Below, in pieces: positions 1 through 12,300 of a stretch of 64,000 nucleotides of DNA. The translations under genes were made by a program, and so were the position numbers. A model generated the notes under the pieces. That model was not told the DNA's origin, made no database searches, and saw nothing but the letters and a program-made list of their open reading frames with translations. The DNA is from Antedon mediterranea (Eukaryota > Echinodermata > Crinoidea > Comatulida > Antedonidae), in contig NC_092680.1 of NCBI RefSeq assembly GCF_964355755.1, positions 6,051,001 to 6,115,000 of the forward strand. Direction: 5' to 3'. Every line of letters starts with the position of its first letter. Within the stretch, counting starts at the first letter, position 1.

Positions 1-2690
1 TTAGTAAATGACATATTTTCTTGCAAATGCGTCATGCATTGAGAATTTAAGTCAGAAACTTGAGGAAGGCGTATTCAAATTACGTAAAATATGCTTTTCG
101 GATTTGCCGACAAATGTTGATTTCCATATAAAACATACTGTTTATTTTAACAAATTCTAAACCACCCAGTGATATACAGAATATTAATTAATTTTGACAA
201 GATAAAGATGAGGAATCTGAATGTGAAAAAGCCACCCCAACTGTTTTGTAATATTGTATTATAAATTCAATGGAAAATTATTGAAAAAAAAATTACAAAC
301 TGGCTGTATTTTGTTGGAGATATAAATAAATCAAAATGATAAAGTAAAGCAGAAAGAAAGAAAGTTGTGAACTTTTGGAAAATGCTATTTCTTCGTTTGT
401 CAGGTATTCAGAGAGAAGGAGCTGTCTGAGTAGATTATATATGTATAAAATAATATATTTTATTAAAGTATTTTGAGTGCCGAAAATCAAGTATGGTGGC
501 TAATTATACTTGCAATTCGTGCTGGGTCACTAGTTTCCTCAAAGTGTTTAGGTTATGTTACAGCAATTTTCATTTAATTATGTTTAAAATGGCCAAACAC
601 ACATTTGCAATTGTCACATATCAGGTCACAGAGAGGTCAGATCCCTCCCATCCTTAGGACCAGTATCAACTATTATTGAATAATAACCCTAAATAATATA
701 TATACAGCACTTTTAAGAACATTCAGAATTGAATGAAATGTGTGTGAACGTGATGAAAATTATTTTTGATTATATATTGTAAGGTAACAAAATTAAAGAT
801 TATTAAGCGTGAACCCTACCCCTCTTACCACCATTTTCCCCTCCCCTACTCTGGATCTGTGACTGTTGCTATGTAAATTAGCCATTCATGCAAATGTCAC
901 CATAGTTTTCCTCTCATATTATATGTTTGCATAAATTTGCTGAAGTGTAATAGCTTGGTAAGTTTGAATTGCATGGATGCAATCAGAAACTGATGAGGAT
1001 TTGATAGTATAGCAATTTCAGTGTTGTGAATAATTTATCAAAAGTAGGGATGATATTAAAAGTAATAGATATTCTAGATTGTCTTGACAATCAAACTCGA
1101 TAGATAGTTTAATAGACGTTTAACATAATAGGATATTTGTAGAATATTGTATGTAAGTTATTGTTGGGGAAATTTGTCTTTAAATGTTTTTTTTTAAATT
1201 TTATTTACTTATTTCTATGAAATTTACAGTGTGAAAGTGAAATATATTTTCCCAGTTATTTACTTAGTCCGGGATATATCTGAACTTATATAGATAAACT
1301 CCTTCAAAAATGAGATTGGTAGATCAAGGTTTGATCTTTGTCAATTTTTAATAATAATTGTCTTTTAAATTAATACAAAATTATATCTATGGTATTGTTG
1401 ATTCGTTTCTGCGTTTTTGTCAAAAGTAGTGTCTTATCTGTGTTTGTTTTCCCACTGAATATAGTAAAATCTTATCATTTTTGGGACTTGTCCTGGTGGT
1501 CATAGTAAAACTTACACAGAATCACTGTTGACTCAACAACTCACAGTCCACAACATTGTACCAGTTGGTTCTATATCTATTTAAAAAAAATATATAATAT
1601 TTTTTAAAAATATAATAATATAAATTGTATTAATATTCAAAGGGTCACCATTTTGTTCATTTTCTTCTTTTCCAAGTTAGAATATAATTCTTAACTACCA
1701 TCAATCCCAATATGCATCAATCATTTTCATGTTATACATTTTCATCAACGTTAAGCTGACAGAAAACGATATTGGTGCGTAAGATCATTGAATATGGAAG
1801 AACGATAACTCACTGAAAGACTACGCTAGACACTGGCGCAGAATTCCAATTAGATACAGCGCCATGATAAACTGCTTAACTGCGATCAGTTTGGAATTAT
1901 TGAAGATTAGCAAATGAGCAAAATAATATGTATGAAGACTTAAACCTTTCAATAACCATTCATTTTAGACTAGTATTTAATATTAAGTGTTAATATAATT
2001 AGTTTTAAAATTATTTTATGTTTTATATTTTATTTAAGAAATTCTCATTAAAACAAAATGCAATATATAAATGACAAGACACCATAAAAAACAAAGAGAA
2101 CATCTGGATAACCCCCTTAATCTAGAAAGTTTGTTTCTAAAAGGTTCTTAAAAATAAATAATAAAAATTAAGAACAAACTGTTTCTTAGTTGAAGACTGT
2201 TACTCATTTGATAGTCATGTTACTTGGACAGAAGCATAAATCAGGTCATTTTTTATCTGATCTAGATGTATGATATGATGTCAAATATTGTCATTTTCAA
2301 TCCAGAAACGGATTTTAAATAATGGTCTTGCAGATGGAGACCTTAATAGACCTTTTAAATTTGTAATAAAACCAATTTCTGTTGACAAAAATTACTTTAA
2401 AAATAGTTTTATAGCCAATAGAAATAGGCGCTAAATATATTTATTTAGGTATTTAACTTTGACTAATTTAAACAATAATACTAGAAAACCAAGAGTTTAT
2501 GGCACTAGCAGATACACTTTTAAGCTTGACACATATTATGCATATTGTCAATATTGGTCCTTGGGTATAATTATAGAGGTCAATTATGCACAACATAAAA
2601 TAAACATAAAAAATTAAATGAATAAGTTGGGGTTTGTATAGCGCGGCAGTGTGCATTGTTTCTCCTTCTTATATTATTACTCCTATTCAT
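1..2690. other. AT-rich intergenic or intronic DNA
   Basis: I see no convincing gene here. The open frames are short, low-complexity and lack flanking splice signals. No repeat family that recurs elsewhere in the window was recognised. Confidence 0.5.
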
Positions 2691-2693
2691 GTT

Positions 2694-4080
2694 GAATGTT
2701 ACTGCAACATTCTAGTAGCTCTTTCTTTCCCATCTTTTGCTTATTATTCTTCTTCTTACTTCTTCTACAGATGAGGTTTAGTGTTGTTACTGCAACTTAT
2801 TAGCTCTTTCTTTCCCATCTTTTGCTTATTATTCTTCTTACTTCTTCTACAGATGAGTTTGATAGTGTTGTTGCTGCAACTTCTTAGCTCTTTCTTTCCC
2901 ATCTTTTGCTTATTATTCTTCTTACTTCTTCTACAGATGAGTTTGATAGTGTTGTTGCTGCAACTTCTTAGCTGTTTCTTTCCCATCTTTTGCTTATTTA
3001 TTCTTCTTCTTACTTCTTCTACAGATGAGTTTAATAGTGTTGTTGCTGCAACTTCTTAGCTGTTTCTTTCCCATCTTTTGCGTATTTATTATTCTTCTTG
3101 CTTCTTCTACAGATGAGTTTAATAGTGTTGTTGCTGCAACTTCTTAGCTGGTTCTTCTCCATCTTTGCTTATTCTTTTTCTACAGATGAGTTTGATAGTG
3201 TTGTTGCTGCAACTTCTTAGCTGTTTCTTTCCCATCTTTTGCTTATTTATTCTTCTTCTTACTTCTTCTACAGATGAGGTTAATAGTGTTGTTGCTGCAA
3301 CTTCTTAGCTGTTTCTTTCCCATCTTTTGCTTATTTATTCTTCTTCTTACTTTTTCTACAGATGAGTTTAATAGTGTTGTTACTGCAACTTCTTAGCTGA
3401 TTCTTCTCCATCTTTGCTTATTTTTCTACAGATGAGTTTGATAGTGTTGTTGCTGCAACTTCTTAGCTGGTTCTTCTCCATCTTTGCTTATTTTTCTACA
3501 GATGAGTTTGATAGTGTTGTTGCTGCAACTTCTTTGCTGTTTCTTTCCCATCTTTTGCTTATTCTTCTTCTTCTTACTTCTTCTACAGATGAGGTTTAGT
3601 GTTGTTACTGCAACTTATTAGCTGGTTCTTTTCCATCTTTGCTTATTTTTCTACAGATGAGTTTGATAGTGTTGTTGCTGCAACTTCTTTGCTATTTCTT
3701 TCCCATTTTTGCTTATTAGTCGCGTGGACGCTACTCTATAGTTCACTATGTCGGTCTGTCTGTCGGTCCGGTATCACTATGCGTTTTAGCACGCGACTTA
3801 TGGCTGTTGGCCTTGTTATTCTTCTTAATTTTTCTACAGATGAGGTTAAAAGTGTTGTTACTGCAACTTCTTAGCTGGTTCTTCTCCATCTTTGCTTATT
3901 TTTCTACAGATGAGTTTGATAGTGTTGTTGCTGCAACTTCTTAGCTGTCTGGTCCTTCTCCATCTTTGCTTATTTTTCTACAGATGAGTTTGATATTTGT
4001 AGCTGTTATTTCTTAGCTTTTTCTTTATATACTGCTTATTCTTCTTCTACGGATGAGTTTGATAAGTTTGTTGCTCATCT
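2694..4080 (+). repeat. ~84-bp pyrimidine-rich minisatellite, about 16 copies
   Basis: Head-to-tail units of roughly 70-90 bp run through the block. Each carries a TTAGCTGTTTCTTTCCCATC-like segment, a CTTCTTCTACAGATGAG segment and GTGTTGTTGCTGCAAC. Copies differ by small insertions or deletions in the TTC/TTA tracts and by point changes, and the last two units (from about 3990) are degraded. The plus strand is strongly T-rich. Each unit ends its pyrimidine run with TTCTACAG, which looks like a 3' splice site. Open frames inside the block (leucine/phenylalanine-rich) come from the repeat and are not genes. Confidence 0.9.
3718..3798. mobile_element. 81-bp insertion with 9-bp inverted ends
   Basis: A GC-richer segment interrupts one minisatellite unit. 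It begins AGTCGCGTG and ends CACGCGACT, perfect 9-bp inverted termini. The minisatellite pattern resumes about 15 bp after the right end. It resembles a tiny non-autonomous DNA element or an internally deleted remnant. No target duplication is clear and no second copy was found in the window. Confidence 0.4.
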
Positions 4081-4396
4081 TAGCTATTTCTTCTCTATTG
4101 CATTGCATATTGAGTTGTTGTTTCTATAGAAAAAAACTGCAGATTTTCACTTAATAAAGTATATAAATAATAACTATTATTTATTTAAAATTTGAAAAAA
4201 GATGTCTTTTACTACACTCTAATACAAAAAATATTATGTTTCGACACCATCAAAGTCACTGTCATTTTTACAACTCACTAAATTGTTATTTATACTAAAT
4301 AAAATCATCTACATATTAGTTAAAGACAAGTTTTTTCAATAAGATACAAACAATATGATATATAATGATTCACAATTTTTAACTTTAACTTAAAAT
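4081..4396. other. AT-rich DNA, nothing recognised
   Basis: Spacer between the minisatellite and the candidate minus-strand exon. No gene or repeat family was seen. Confidence 0.4.
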
Positions 4397-4403
4397 ACTT
4401 ACA

Positions 4404-4632
4404 AATTTAAAATCTGAGATGATCCCCCCTTATAGTTCTTACTACAATATTTTTCTGTATAATTCACTACTGGAGATAAGAATCTGTCCCTTATTGGCCT
4501 CTTGTTCATGTTGGTTGCAGCTATTGTACCTGGGCTAGGAAACGATGATTTGTACAAGTTTCTAAGTTTATCCCCAGCAGTACATACAGTGTGCAATACC
4601 ATTATGGTAATGCAGAGTTTATGTGCGCCACT
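4404..4632 (-). CDS. Candidate internal exon of an unidentified minus-strand gene
   Basis: Read on the minus strand, an open frame of about 75 codons runs from an acceptor-like TATCACAG (near 4633) to a strong donor, GTAAGTATT, whose complement ACTTAC lies at 4398-4403. The frame is compositionally mixed, unlike the surrounding AT-rich DNA; it contains MVLHTVCTAGDKLRNLYK and, further on, NMNKRPIRDRFLSP. I do not recognise the family. No partner exon was identified to either side, so it could be a chance open frame. The splice pair and amino-acid composition are the only support. Confidence 0.3.
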
Positions 4633-4633
4633 G

Positions 4634-5941
4634 TGATAGCCAGAATATTTACATTATTAAATGTTTTAGATTTTGCATTGAATGAATACTATAATGTAAT
4701 TGAAAATATGTTTTAGATTCTGTTTATAAATAATAAATTTGATAAAATTTTAACTTTAAAAGGTTATTCCAGAATTATTATATTATACAGTTATTTTCAG
4801 TCATATATAAATAATATTTTTAGAAATATAAATATAAATTTGAATTGAAAATTTACTCAAATACTTGTTTTACATGTATTATCTGAACAAATATATTGTT
4901 CCCTTTGTATGTCGGTCAACCCCACCCCAACCTCTCCTCCACAAATTCTAATTCCTTCCCTATTGTATTCAATTTCTATATTCTGTAAATCTTCAAACCT
5001 ATAAATGATCAATATATTTTACTACAGTACAATTATACATAATATAAACAAAATTGATAGATCTGGTATTGATTAAAACAATAGTATTTTTAATTTACTT
5101 AGTAATTTTTAAGAACATTACTAAAACAGACTACCACAAGATATATTCATTTCTTATTAATTTTCAAGTTATTAATTACTGAATTATTATTTGTATCTTA
5201 AAGGCCTAATTAACTTTGTCTTTTATGTCTGTCTAATAAATTCATGGACGACAATGCAAATATGACTTAGATATTAATGATTGATTGGAGAAGAAATATT
5301 AAATTATGCATATCATATGATTTTTATAGTAATTTTATATCAATAGGTATATTTAAACATTTTTATTCATTAAATAATACTACTGTATGTAATTGGTATA
5401 TTGATTTATTGTTCTGATTAGCGACTTAGTTTATATTGTGTGTTTATACGTTTAACAAATTGAAACAATGAATGATATATTGTTATTAACTACTAATGAT
5501 TTTTTAAATATTAAATTTAATATTATACCATTAATATTTTATTTTTACTATGAATTTAAGCTCATTTATGGTATTAAAAATCTTTAAAATATTTAAAATG
5601 CATTTATATTATAGATATTAAAATTACTTAATTTTGTAATTTTAACAAATTATATATAATTCTATTTTAGATTAACTTATTCATATTAAAATCAATTACA
5701 TATTTTCCACATTACTGTTAGTTTTTATATCATCAGGATAAAACAGTATGTGCTTTCATGAAACCATACCAAAAACATGAGGCCTGTGTATCTAAATGAA
5801 ATATTAAACGATATTTAATTAGAAGAAGTGATCTGTGTGAAATACTTATTTTTCACAAAAAATTGGTCTAAAGAAATATATTTCTGTTTTGAAATTGTTG
5901 ACTTTTAATGAAATCATTGTCTGAGTTTGGCCTATCTTCAG
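4634..5941. other. Very AT-rich DNA, nothing recognised
   Basis: Long A/T runs and short direct repeats only. No coding potential was seen on either strand. Confidence 0.45.
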
Positions 5942-6046
5942 AACAGTGCAAACTTTTTCTCTGTGGATAATAATGAAGATATACGACCAACTATCAATGA
6001 GAAGGTTGCAATGGAATCTTTGTTGTTTTGGAGTTGTTTATTTTAA
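5942..6046 (+). CDS. Candidate terminal coding exon, unknown protein
   Basis: After an acceptor-like CCTATCTTCAG, a 34-codon frame ends in TAA. It includes SVDNNEDIRPTINEKVAMES and ends with a short hydrophobic LLFWSCLF tail. The codon mix is less AT-skewed than the flanks, and an AATAAA lies about 1.2 kb downstream (7288-7293), as expected for a long 3'UTR. I do not recognise the protein and found no upstream exon. The frame is short enough to be chance. Confidence 0.25.
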   Translation, partial: NSANFFSVDNNEDIRPTINEKVAMESLLFWSCLF

Positions 6047-7310
6047 AAATAGAAACAAGCTATTTGAGATTTAATATCATTATTTTGGTTCCCCTTAAAC
6101 AAATAGCCTGCCATATATCATGCAATGTATTTGTATGCAAAGAGAGATGCCACAAAACACAATGTAATCCGGATATTCCAGCTCTATTAACCAGGTGCAA
6201 TACATGTATAACATAGAAAAACATCTGAAAAACATATCATAAAAATCAAAGTAAATTTGATACAAAAAGAAATTCAAGCTGATCCCTGAGAGTAATATAG
6301 GATACAAAAAAAACGAATGGAAAAAAAAAACCATGGCATTTATTTTTGAGCATATGTATTTAGAATGTTGTGTTAAGTTAGTTCATAGTTTTGGAAGTGA
6401 GCCAAAAGTGAGACATACGTATCCAGCATGCGACAATGTCATAACCTCATGTAGCGACCCTGTTATGTTATACAAGGCATCATGTGCTAATGTAACAACT
6501 TACCCAGCTACAATAACTTTCTTTGTTGGAGGTCGCACAAGTATTAAATAGTTTGACTTTACTGTATGTTTGCTTAATGTGTTCTTAAATATGTTTCGTT
6601 CTTATCAATGTTTTCGATCTGTTTATTTTTCGGAAATGTACTGCGAATCAAATTAAATAGAAATGTTGTTAATCGTAAGTAAACTATGTTTGTATGTTAG
6701 GATTGTAGGCCAAGTATGTCTAAGGGAAGTTGTACACAACATTGAATGTAAAAGTATGGACAGCGTAACATTGGTGTCTTCATTAACATCGTATGCCTGA
6801 TCTCTTTGTGTTGTTTAGCCTGTAATATGTTATATTCTGTTGTCAATATTCTCGGAAGAGTATGTGTAGGATTGAAACATTGGTTGTTGTAGATAAAGTA
6901 AGTAAAGCATGTTTATTTAGTCATGTACTGTAGGCCAAGTTTTCGGAAGTAATATTGGAAATGCCTGGTAGCATATAATACGGTCCACTAAAATGAAAAA
7001 TGTTGTTAGGCTTAATCTATTTTAAAGCAATGCTCTGTGATAAGATCTGTAGTGCACGCTATTCGCACCCTTTTTTAACACCGTAGGCCTACATTAGTAT
7101 TACCATGGAGAAATAACTGATTTCTCCATGGTATTACATTTCTTTCCTCAATAACCATGGAGAAAATATGTTGTTTCTCTCCATGATATAACAAAAATGT
7201 AGTACTGAAAGAAATGAACAAATGTTCTATTTGGTCTTTGTTTTTACAATGTATTTACCTTGCTGTATAAAAATGTTGGGCTCCCTTAATAAAGTATTTG
7301 CATCAGATCT
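6047..7310 (+). other. Possible 3'UTR with AATAAA
   Basis: The stretch follows the candidate terminal exon and ends just after AATAAA at 7288-7293. It contains two CATGGAG-type hairpins (7102-7132 and 7156-7185) and one TAGGCCTA. Two short open frames (6028-6216 and 6333-6551) have no homology I recognise. Confidence 0.25.
7102..7132. repeat. Perfect 13-bp hairpin (CATGGAGAAAT family)
   Basis: ACCATGGAGAAAT is followed after a 5-nt loop by its exact reverse complement. TATTAC occurs directly on both flanks, overlapping the arms by two bases. A diverged second hairpin of the same kind lies at 7156-7185, and a closely matching perfect one at 52666-52692. Confidence 0.75.
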
Positions 7311-8709
7311 TTTTAAACAGTTTCCAACAGATTCTTAGAACACATAAAGAAATAATTGCATACTATTCTATTACACAATTACACATAACTCCCTAAAAAC
7401 ATATTTAAATATTTCTAAATTGAAAAGCAACAGAACATCAAAGTATGTCTTCTAACTATGTTTCTGAAAAAAAAAGAAAGTAATCCAAGTGCTGTAGTTA
7501 AATATTTGCATTTTTGAGTTGTTGTAAGAAATAGAAATTGCCTGAGGAATGTGTAGACTAATTGTGTAAAAGAATGCATTTGAATTGATATAAATTAATT
7601 GTGACAAGTGAACTAATATTTTGAGCACCGTTATGCAAGGATACTCAGATACTATAAAATTTACAGCTTTTAAATGAATTTTTACATTTCCTATGTCTGA
7701 CCTGTCATTTAAACTTTCAACTTTGACATTTTTGCTAATGCTAGGTAGCAAATAAAAAATTGTAATTTATAATAGTTAATTTTACTACAGCCTGCTATTG
7801 TAGTATTGTTAAATTGAACAGCGCACTCTCTTTTTGACCACAATAAAATATATTTTAAATTATAAGAAATAAAAAATCTACTATAATTAAGAAAGTATAT
7901 TATATTTGAATTATTTTAACTACATTTTGATAAAATGTATTTTATTTTTCTACCAGATTTCGGACAGGTTGGTTTAGTTTGATTATGAGATTTTTGATTG
8001 ATACAAGTGAGCTTTTAGAAAGTTTGATACCATAACCAAAAGTCGCAAAAATTGCATCATAGCTTGACCAATGTCTGAAATGTAACTGAACCAATAACCC
8101 TTTAAATAATTATATAAATTATTATAATAAAGAAACCTGCTTTAGCAAGTCTAGCAAATATTATGGAATTTCCGTGCTCAAACCAATCATGCACCTTAGT
8201 ACAGTATCCGTTCTTATGATGAAGTCATAAGGAACTGGTTGTCTACTGGACTCTTTTCTAACAACACCCCTTTCCTGGTGTACCTTACAATGTCCTCCTT
8301 ATATAATTCAGGGAGATGTAAAATAAAGTATAATTGTATAATTTAAAAATATGGCATGATGTGACAAATAATAGCCTTTGTATTAAGCCAAAGAGCATTG
8401 ACTTAGATCGTAAGTGCCACGATTCGTGCAAAACCAATCTAATCTTCATATTTTAATCCATTTTCTAACAATTATAGTTATTCAATGTTCTTTAGAATTG
8501 GCAAGTTATGGGTAATGACTCAAATGATGAATAGAGTATGTTGTCGTAGCAACGCGACTGAGTCATACAAGATGGAGACGTATTGTGGATTTTGTTGTAT
8601 TTCTTTCTGACGACTATAATCCCTTTCTACCCGTGTCAATTACCTTACTATAGACAGGTTTAATCAAGTTTTTATGACCTGTTTTTCTTCCTTGTTAATT
8701 TGCATACTA
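7311..8709. other. AT-rich DNA, nothing recognised
   Basis: No gene, repeat family or structured element was recognised. The open frame on the minus strand at 7452-7751 has no recognisable domain or splice signals. Confidence 0.4.
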
Positions 8710-9345
8710 AAACCAGAAGGCTTTAGTTGGCTACTTTATTTTATTCAGCTCATTTCTTCATTTCAACAAATATATTTCATACTATAGATTGCATGCTATG
8801 CCGAGCAAAGATCTTTAGACTTTAGGCCTAAACCAAAAAAATTGTACTTTATTTTTATTCAACTTATTTCTTCATGTCTACAAATATTTGTGGAAGAGAC
8901 ATACTATTACTATACAGTAGATCATGCTAAGCAGAGCAAACATCTTTAGACTTTGGGCATGTACCAACAAAATTGAACTTTATTTTATTCAGCTTATTTC
9001 TTCATGCCAACAAATATATTTGTGGAAAGACATACTATATACATCATGTGCTATACAGAGCAAAAATCTTTATACTTTAGGCATGTACCAACAAAATTTA
9101 AATTTTAAATATTTTATTAAGCTTATTTCTTCATGTCAACAAATATATTTGTGGAAGAGACATACTATAGATCATGTGCTATACAGAGCAAAGATCTTTA
9201 GACTTTAGGCATGTACCAACAAAATAGAACTTTATTTCATTCAACTTATTTCTTCATGTCAACAAATATATTTGTTGAAGAGACATACTATTACTATAGA
9301 TCGTGTGCTATGCAGAGCAAAGATCTTCAGACTTTACACCAAAAT
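8710..9345 (+). repeat. ~128-bp tandem repeat, about five copies
   Basis: The landmark GAGCAAAGATCTTTAGACTT recurs near 8803, 8934, 9058, 9186 and 9316, giving periods of about 124-131 bp. Each unit also carries TTATTTCTTCATG, CAACAAATATATTTGTGGAA and ACATACTATAGATCATG segments. Copies differ by substitutions and small insertions or deletions. An open frame at 8924-9208 is created by the repeat and is not a gene. Confidence 0.88.
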
Positions 9346-12300
9346 AATAAAATGGAAATATTAAATCAATTTTAAAATGGAAAAAATGCAATGTATTGAA
9401 TAACCAATATAAACAACAAAGCAAAAAAATTGTCTACAGAATATAATAATAATATAGACAGATCATCAACACACAATGTTTAATTGACATAAATTATAAC
9501 TAGATTTATTTTCTTCCTTTGATAAACTAAGGAAATGACTTTTCTCCATGCTATAGGTGATCTGTCAATACAAATCTACAAAACTATCTGTATTTTGCAT
9601 TTGATACTTTTTCCATACATACCATAGGCATTTATACATTAATATCAATGTTATGCTATTCGTATTCAATTTACTTGCATATAAATGATAACAGAGAATA
9701 ATTAATGTAATTTGAACTGATTTGAGTGGAGATGATGAGGTAACAATGAGAAATATATGATAAATTTGATGAGTATATAAATTGTTATTTGTATACTCAT
9801 TACATTTGTACATTGTCACAATATTAAGCCATGATGTTGGGGTTAAACAAATAGGGCATTTTTTTTTCCAATCAAAATTGTCCCTCACAAAAAAAAAGAT
9901 TTTAAAACAGTTTCTGTGGAAAGATTTTAAATGTAATGCAATCATGGTTCAAATTTGACCTCACCTCAGAAGTAGGTAAAATGAATGGAACACACATGAG
10001 ACTGCTCACTAGATAATAAATGACATTTATATAATATATTTTGTGATAGTTGGGCTGTTATAATATGATTTTTTATTTGTTACAGTAAAAACTAGTTTTG
10101 AAGTTCTTTGAAGTTTTTAAATAGAAACAGACCCTGAAAGTTAAGATAATTTTGCTTTTTGACCTTAACTTGAACCTAGAGACCTTTGAAATGTCCTAAT
10201 TTTAGAGCACTGTCTGGTGCTCCCGGGTTACCTGGGGTTACCTGCTGAAAAAAAATCACCAATAATATTTAGTTGTTGACTTGTTAAACATTCTTAGTAG
10301 ATAATATGATGCAATATACCCTGTACATGTGGTCAAGGCACACTTCTTGTGGTAAAGTTGCTGGTGAGCCATACTTTTGTGGTCAGTTTTATTGGTCAGT
10401 CTGTTAATGGCTTTTGATAGCTATTTATAGACGAATAACCATTTATAGAAAATCACCTAGTAGTAGTTAGTAGGATAAGATATAATATTATTTGAAATTG
10501 GTATAAATCTGAAATTTTATATTTTAATTACTTTGTTCCACATTTTTTCTTATTGTTGGAAGTATTTCAATAATAACTTTCAGTTGAAAAAACATGACTC
10601 TATCCATCCTTACATATACCCACAGCAATACTTACATTTAAAACATGTGAGCAAAATTGATTTCCCAAGATTCTACTAAATTTAATGCAAAAACACATAG
10701 CCAAGGAATCCAGCTTTCCACTTAATGCCAGCCATAATTTGATGTCAAAATTTTTCTTTTATGAATGCAATTCTAATATAATATCAAGCTAAACAAATGG
10801 TCAAATCCAGTTCAGCAATACATCTAAATTGCTCTTGCATTTTGTACATTTATATATAATTTGTTTTGTGAAGCTTTGAAATTGTATATAATTTTGAATT
10901 TGAATAATTTTTTTTCGATATTAAACTGAATATATTTAAAGTAACAATTTGATTTGAGTTGGTATTTTATTTTGTTCAATCTACTATGCTGAACTATTAT
11001 TTTATTATTATATTATTTCATTGATCATATCATAAATTAATAATAATACCAATCTTGTACTCTAGTCTTATACTATTTGTTAATGTGACATAATTTTTGT
11101 ATATGTTTATACCTTCACCATCTTGGGGGTAATCCTGAATAATTGAAATTTAGTTAAATAATCTAAGCACATTGTTATATTTTTTTTTTTGACTGAATGT
11201 TTTTTTCATTACCTATATTTTTGTAACACCATTATTTCAGTGTTCGACTGCCTTTTTATTTATTTTTTTGTATTTTTATACTAAATAAAAAAATATATAT
11301 AACATAATAAATGAATCAATTTCAATAAAAATATAGACTTAATTATTATTTATTTTTAAACTTTGTTATACTATAGAAACATTTATGCAATTTTGTATGT
11401 GTATTAATTCTTTGTTATATTATACATTATTTTATTTTAAAGAAAATCTATCAATTAAATAACAAAAATTGTATGTATTATTAATACAGTAGCTATCTTT
11501 CAGCTTTATTGAACATACATAATTTAAAAAGTTTCAAATTTGAAGAATGATCATGCCAGAAAATTGTCGCATTTTTATGACTATCGCCACTGAAAAGTAT
11601 GTCTCCACGAAAGGAGGTCACGATCCAAACATAAAAACGATCCTCCGCTAACCAGGTAGCCAATTCTCACTGCACAACTTACGATCTGCATGAAAGAAAT
11701 AAAATTTGAAATGATAATTTTTTCCCCTTTCTTAGTATCATCGAGGGAATGTAACGTGATACGCTGTCTCATTATTACTGTTGGTTTGTTGGTGATTTAG
11801 TTGTTTGAAAATCTTAATTTAGCAAAAAATGTTAGTTGCCAGAATTTAATGGGATACTCTGATTCAAATCCAGTATTTTCTTTTTCGTTATTTCAATTTA
11901 TCTGTCAAATTAATTGATTCAACAAACATTTATTGTAGTTGTTGTAATTGTAGGCATATTAGTGTCCTTTTTAATGTCTTTCTAATCTTTATAAATATTT
12001 TATTTTATTGTATTTGTGCAGTTAAAATAATATACAAATATTTTTTATTAAGTTTTTATTAGTATGTATACATTAAAAGTTTAATTTTGCATTTTGTTTA
12101 TTTTTATTTATGTAGAAAACTGTTTTATTCTTGTATGTTATTTCTGCATATTTGTATTGTAGGGACCCTCATGAGACAAGCTATTGCTTCTAGTGCGGGC
12201 CCTAGTCTGGGCTCCAGACGGAGTTTTGTCTTAATATTAGTAAAAATATAAATATTTTTGCACATATGGCGTTTCATACGTGTATTACTTGAGTTTGGGT

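Noticed and set aside
2781-3874. Leucine/phenylalanine-rich open frames
   Set aside because: They are produced by the T-rich minisatellite and shift frame between units.
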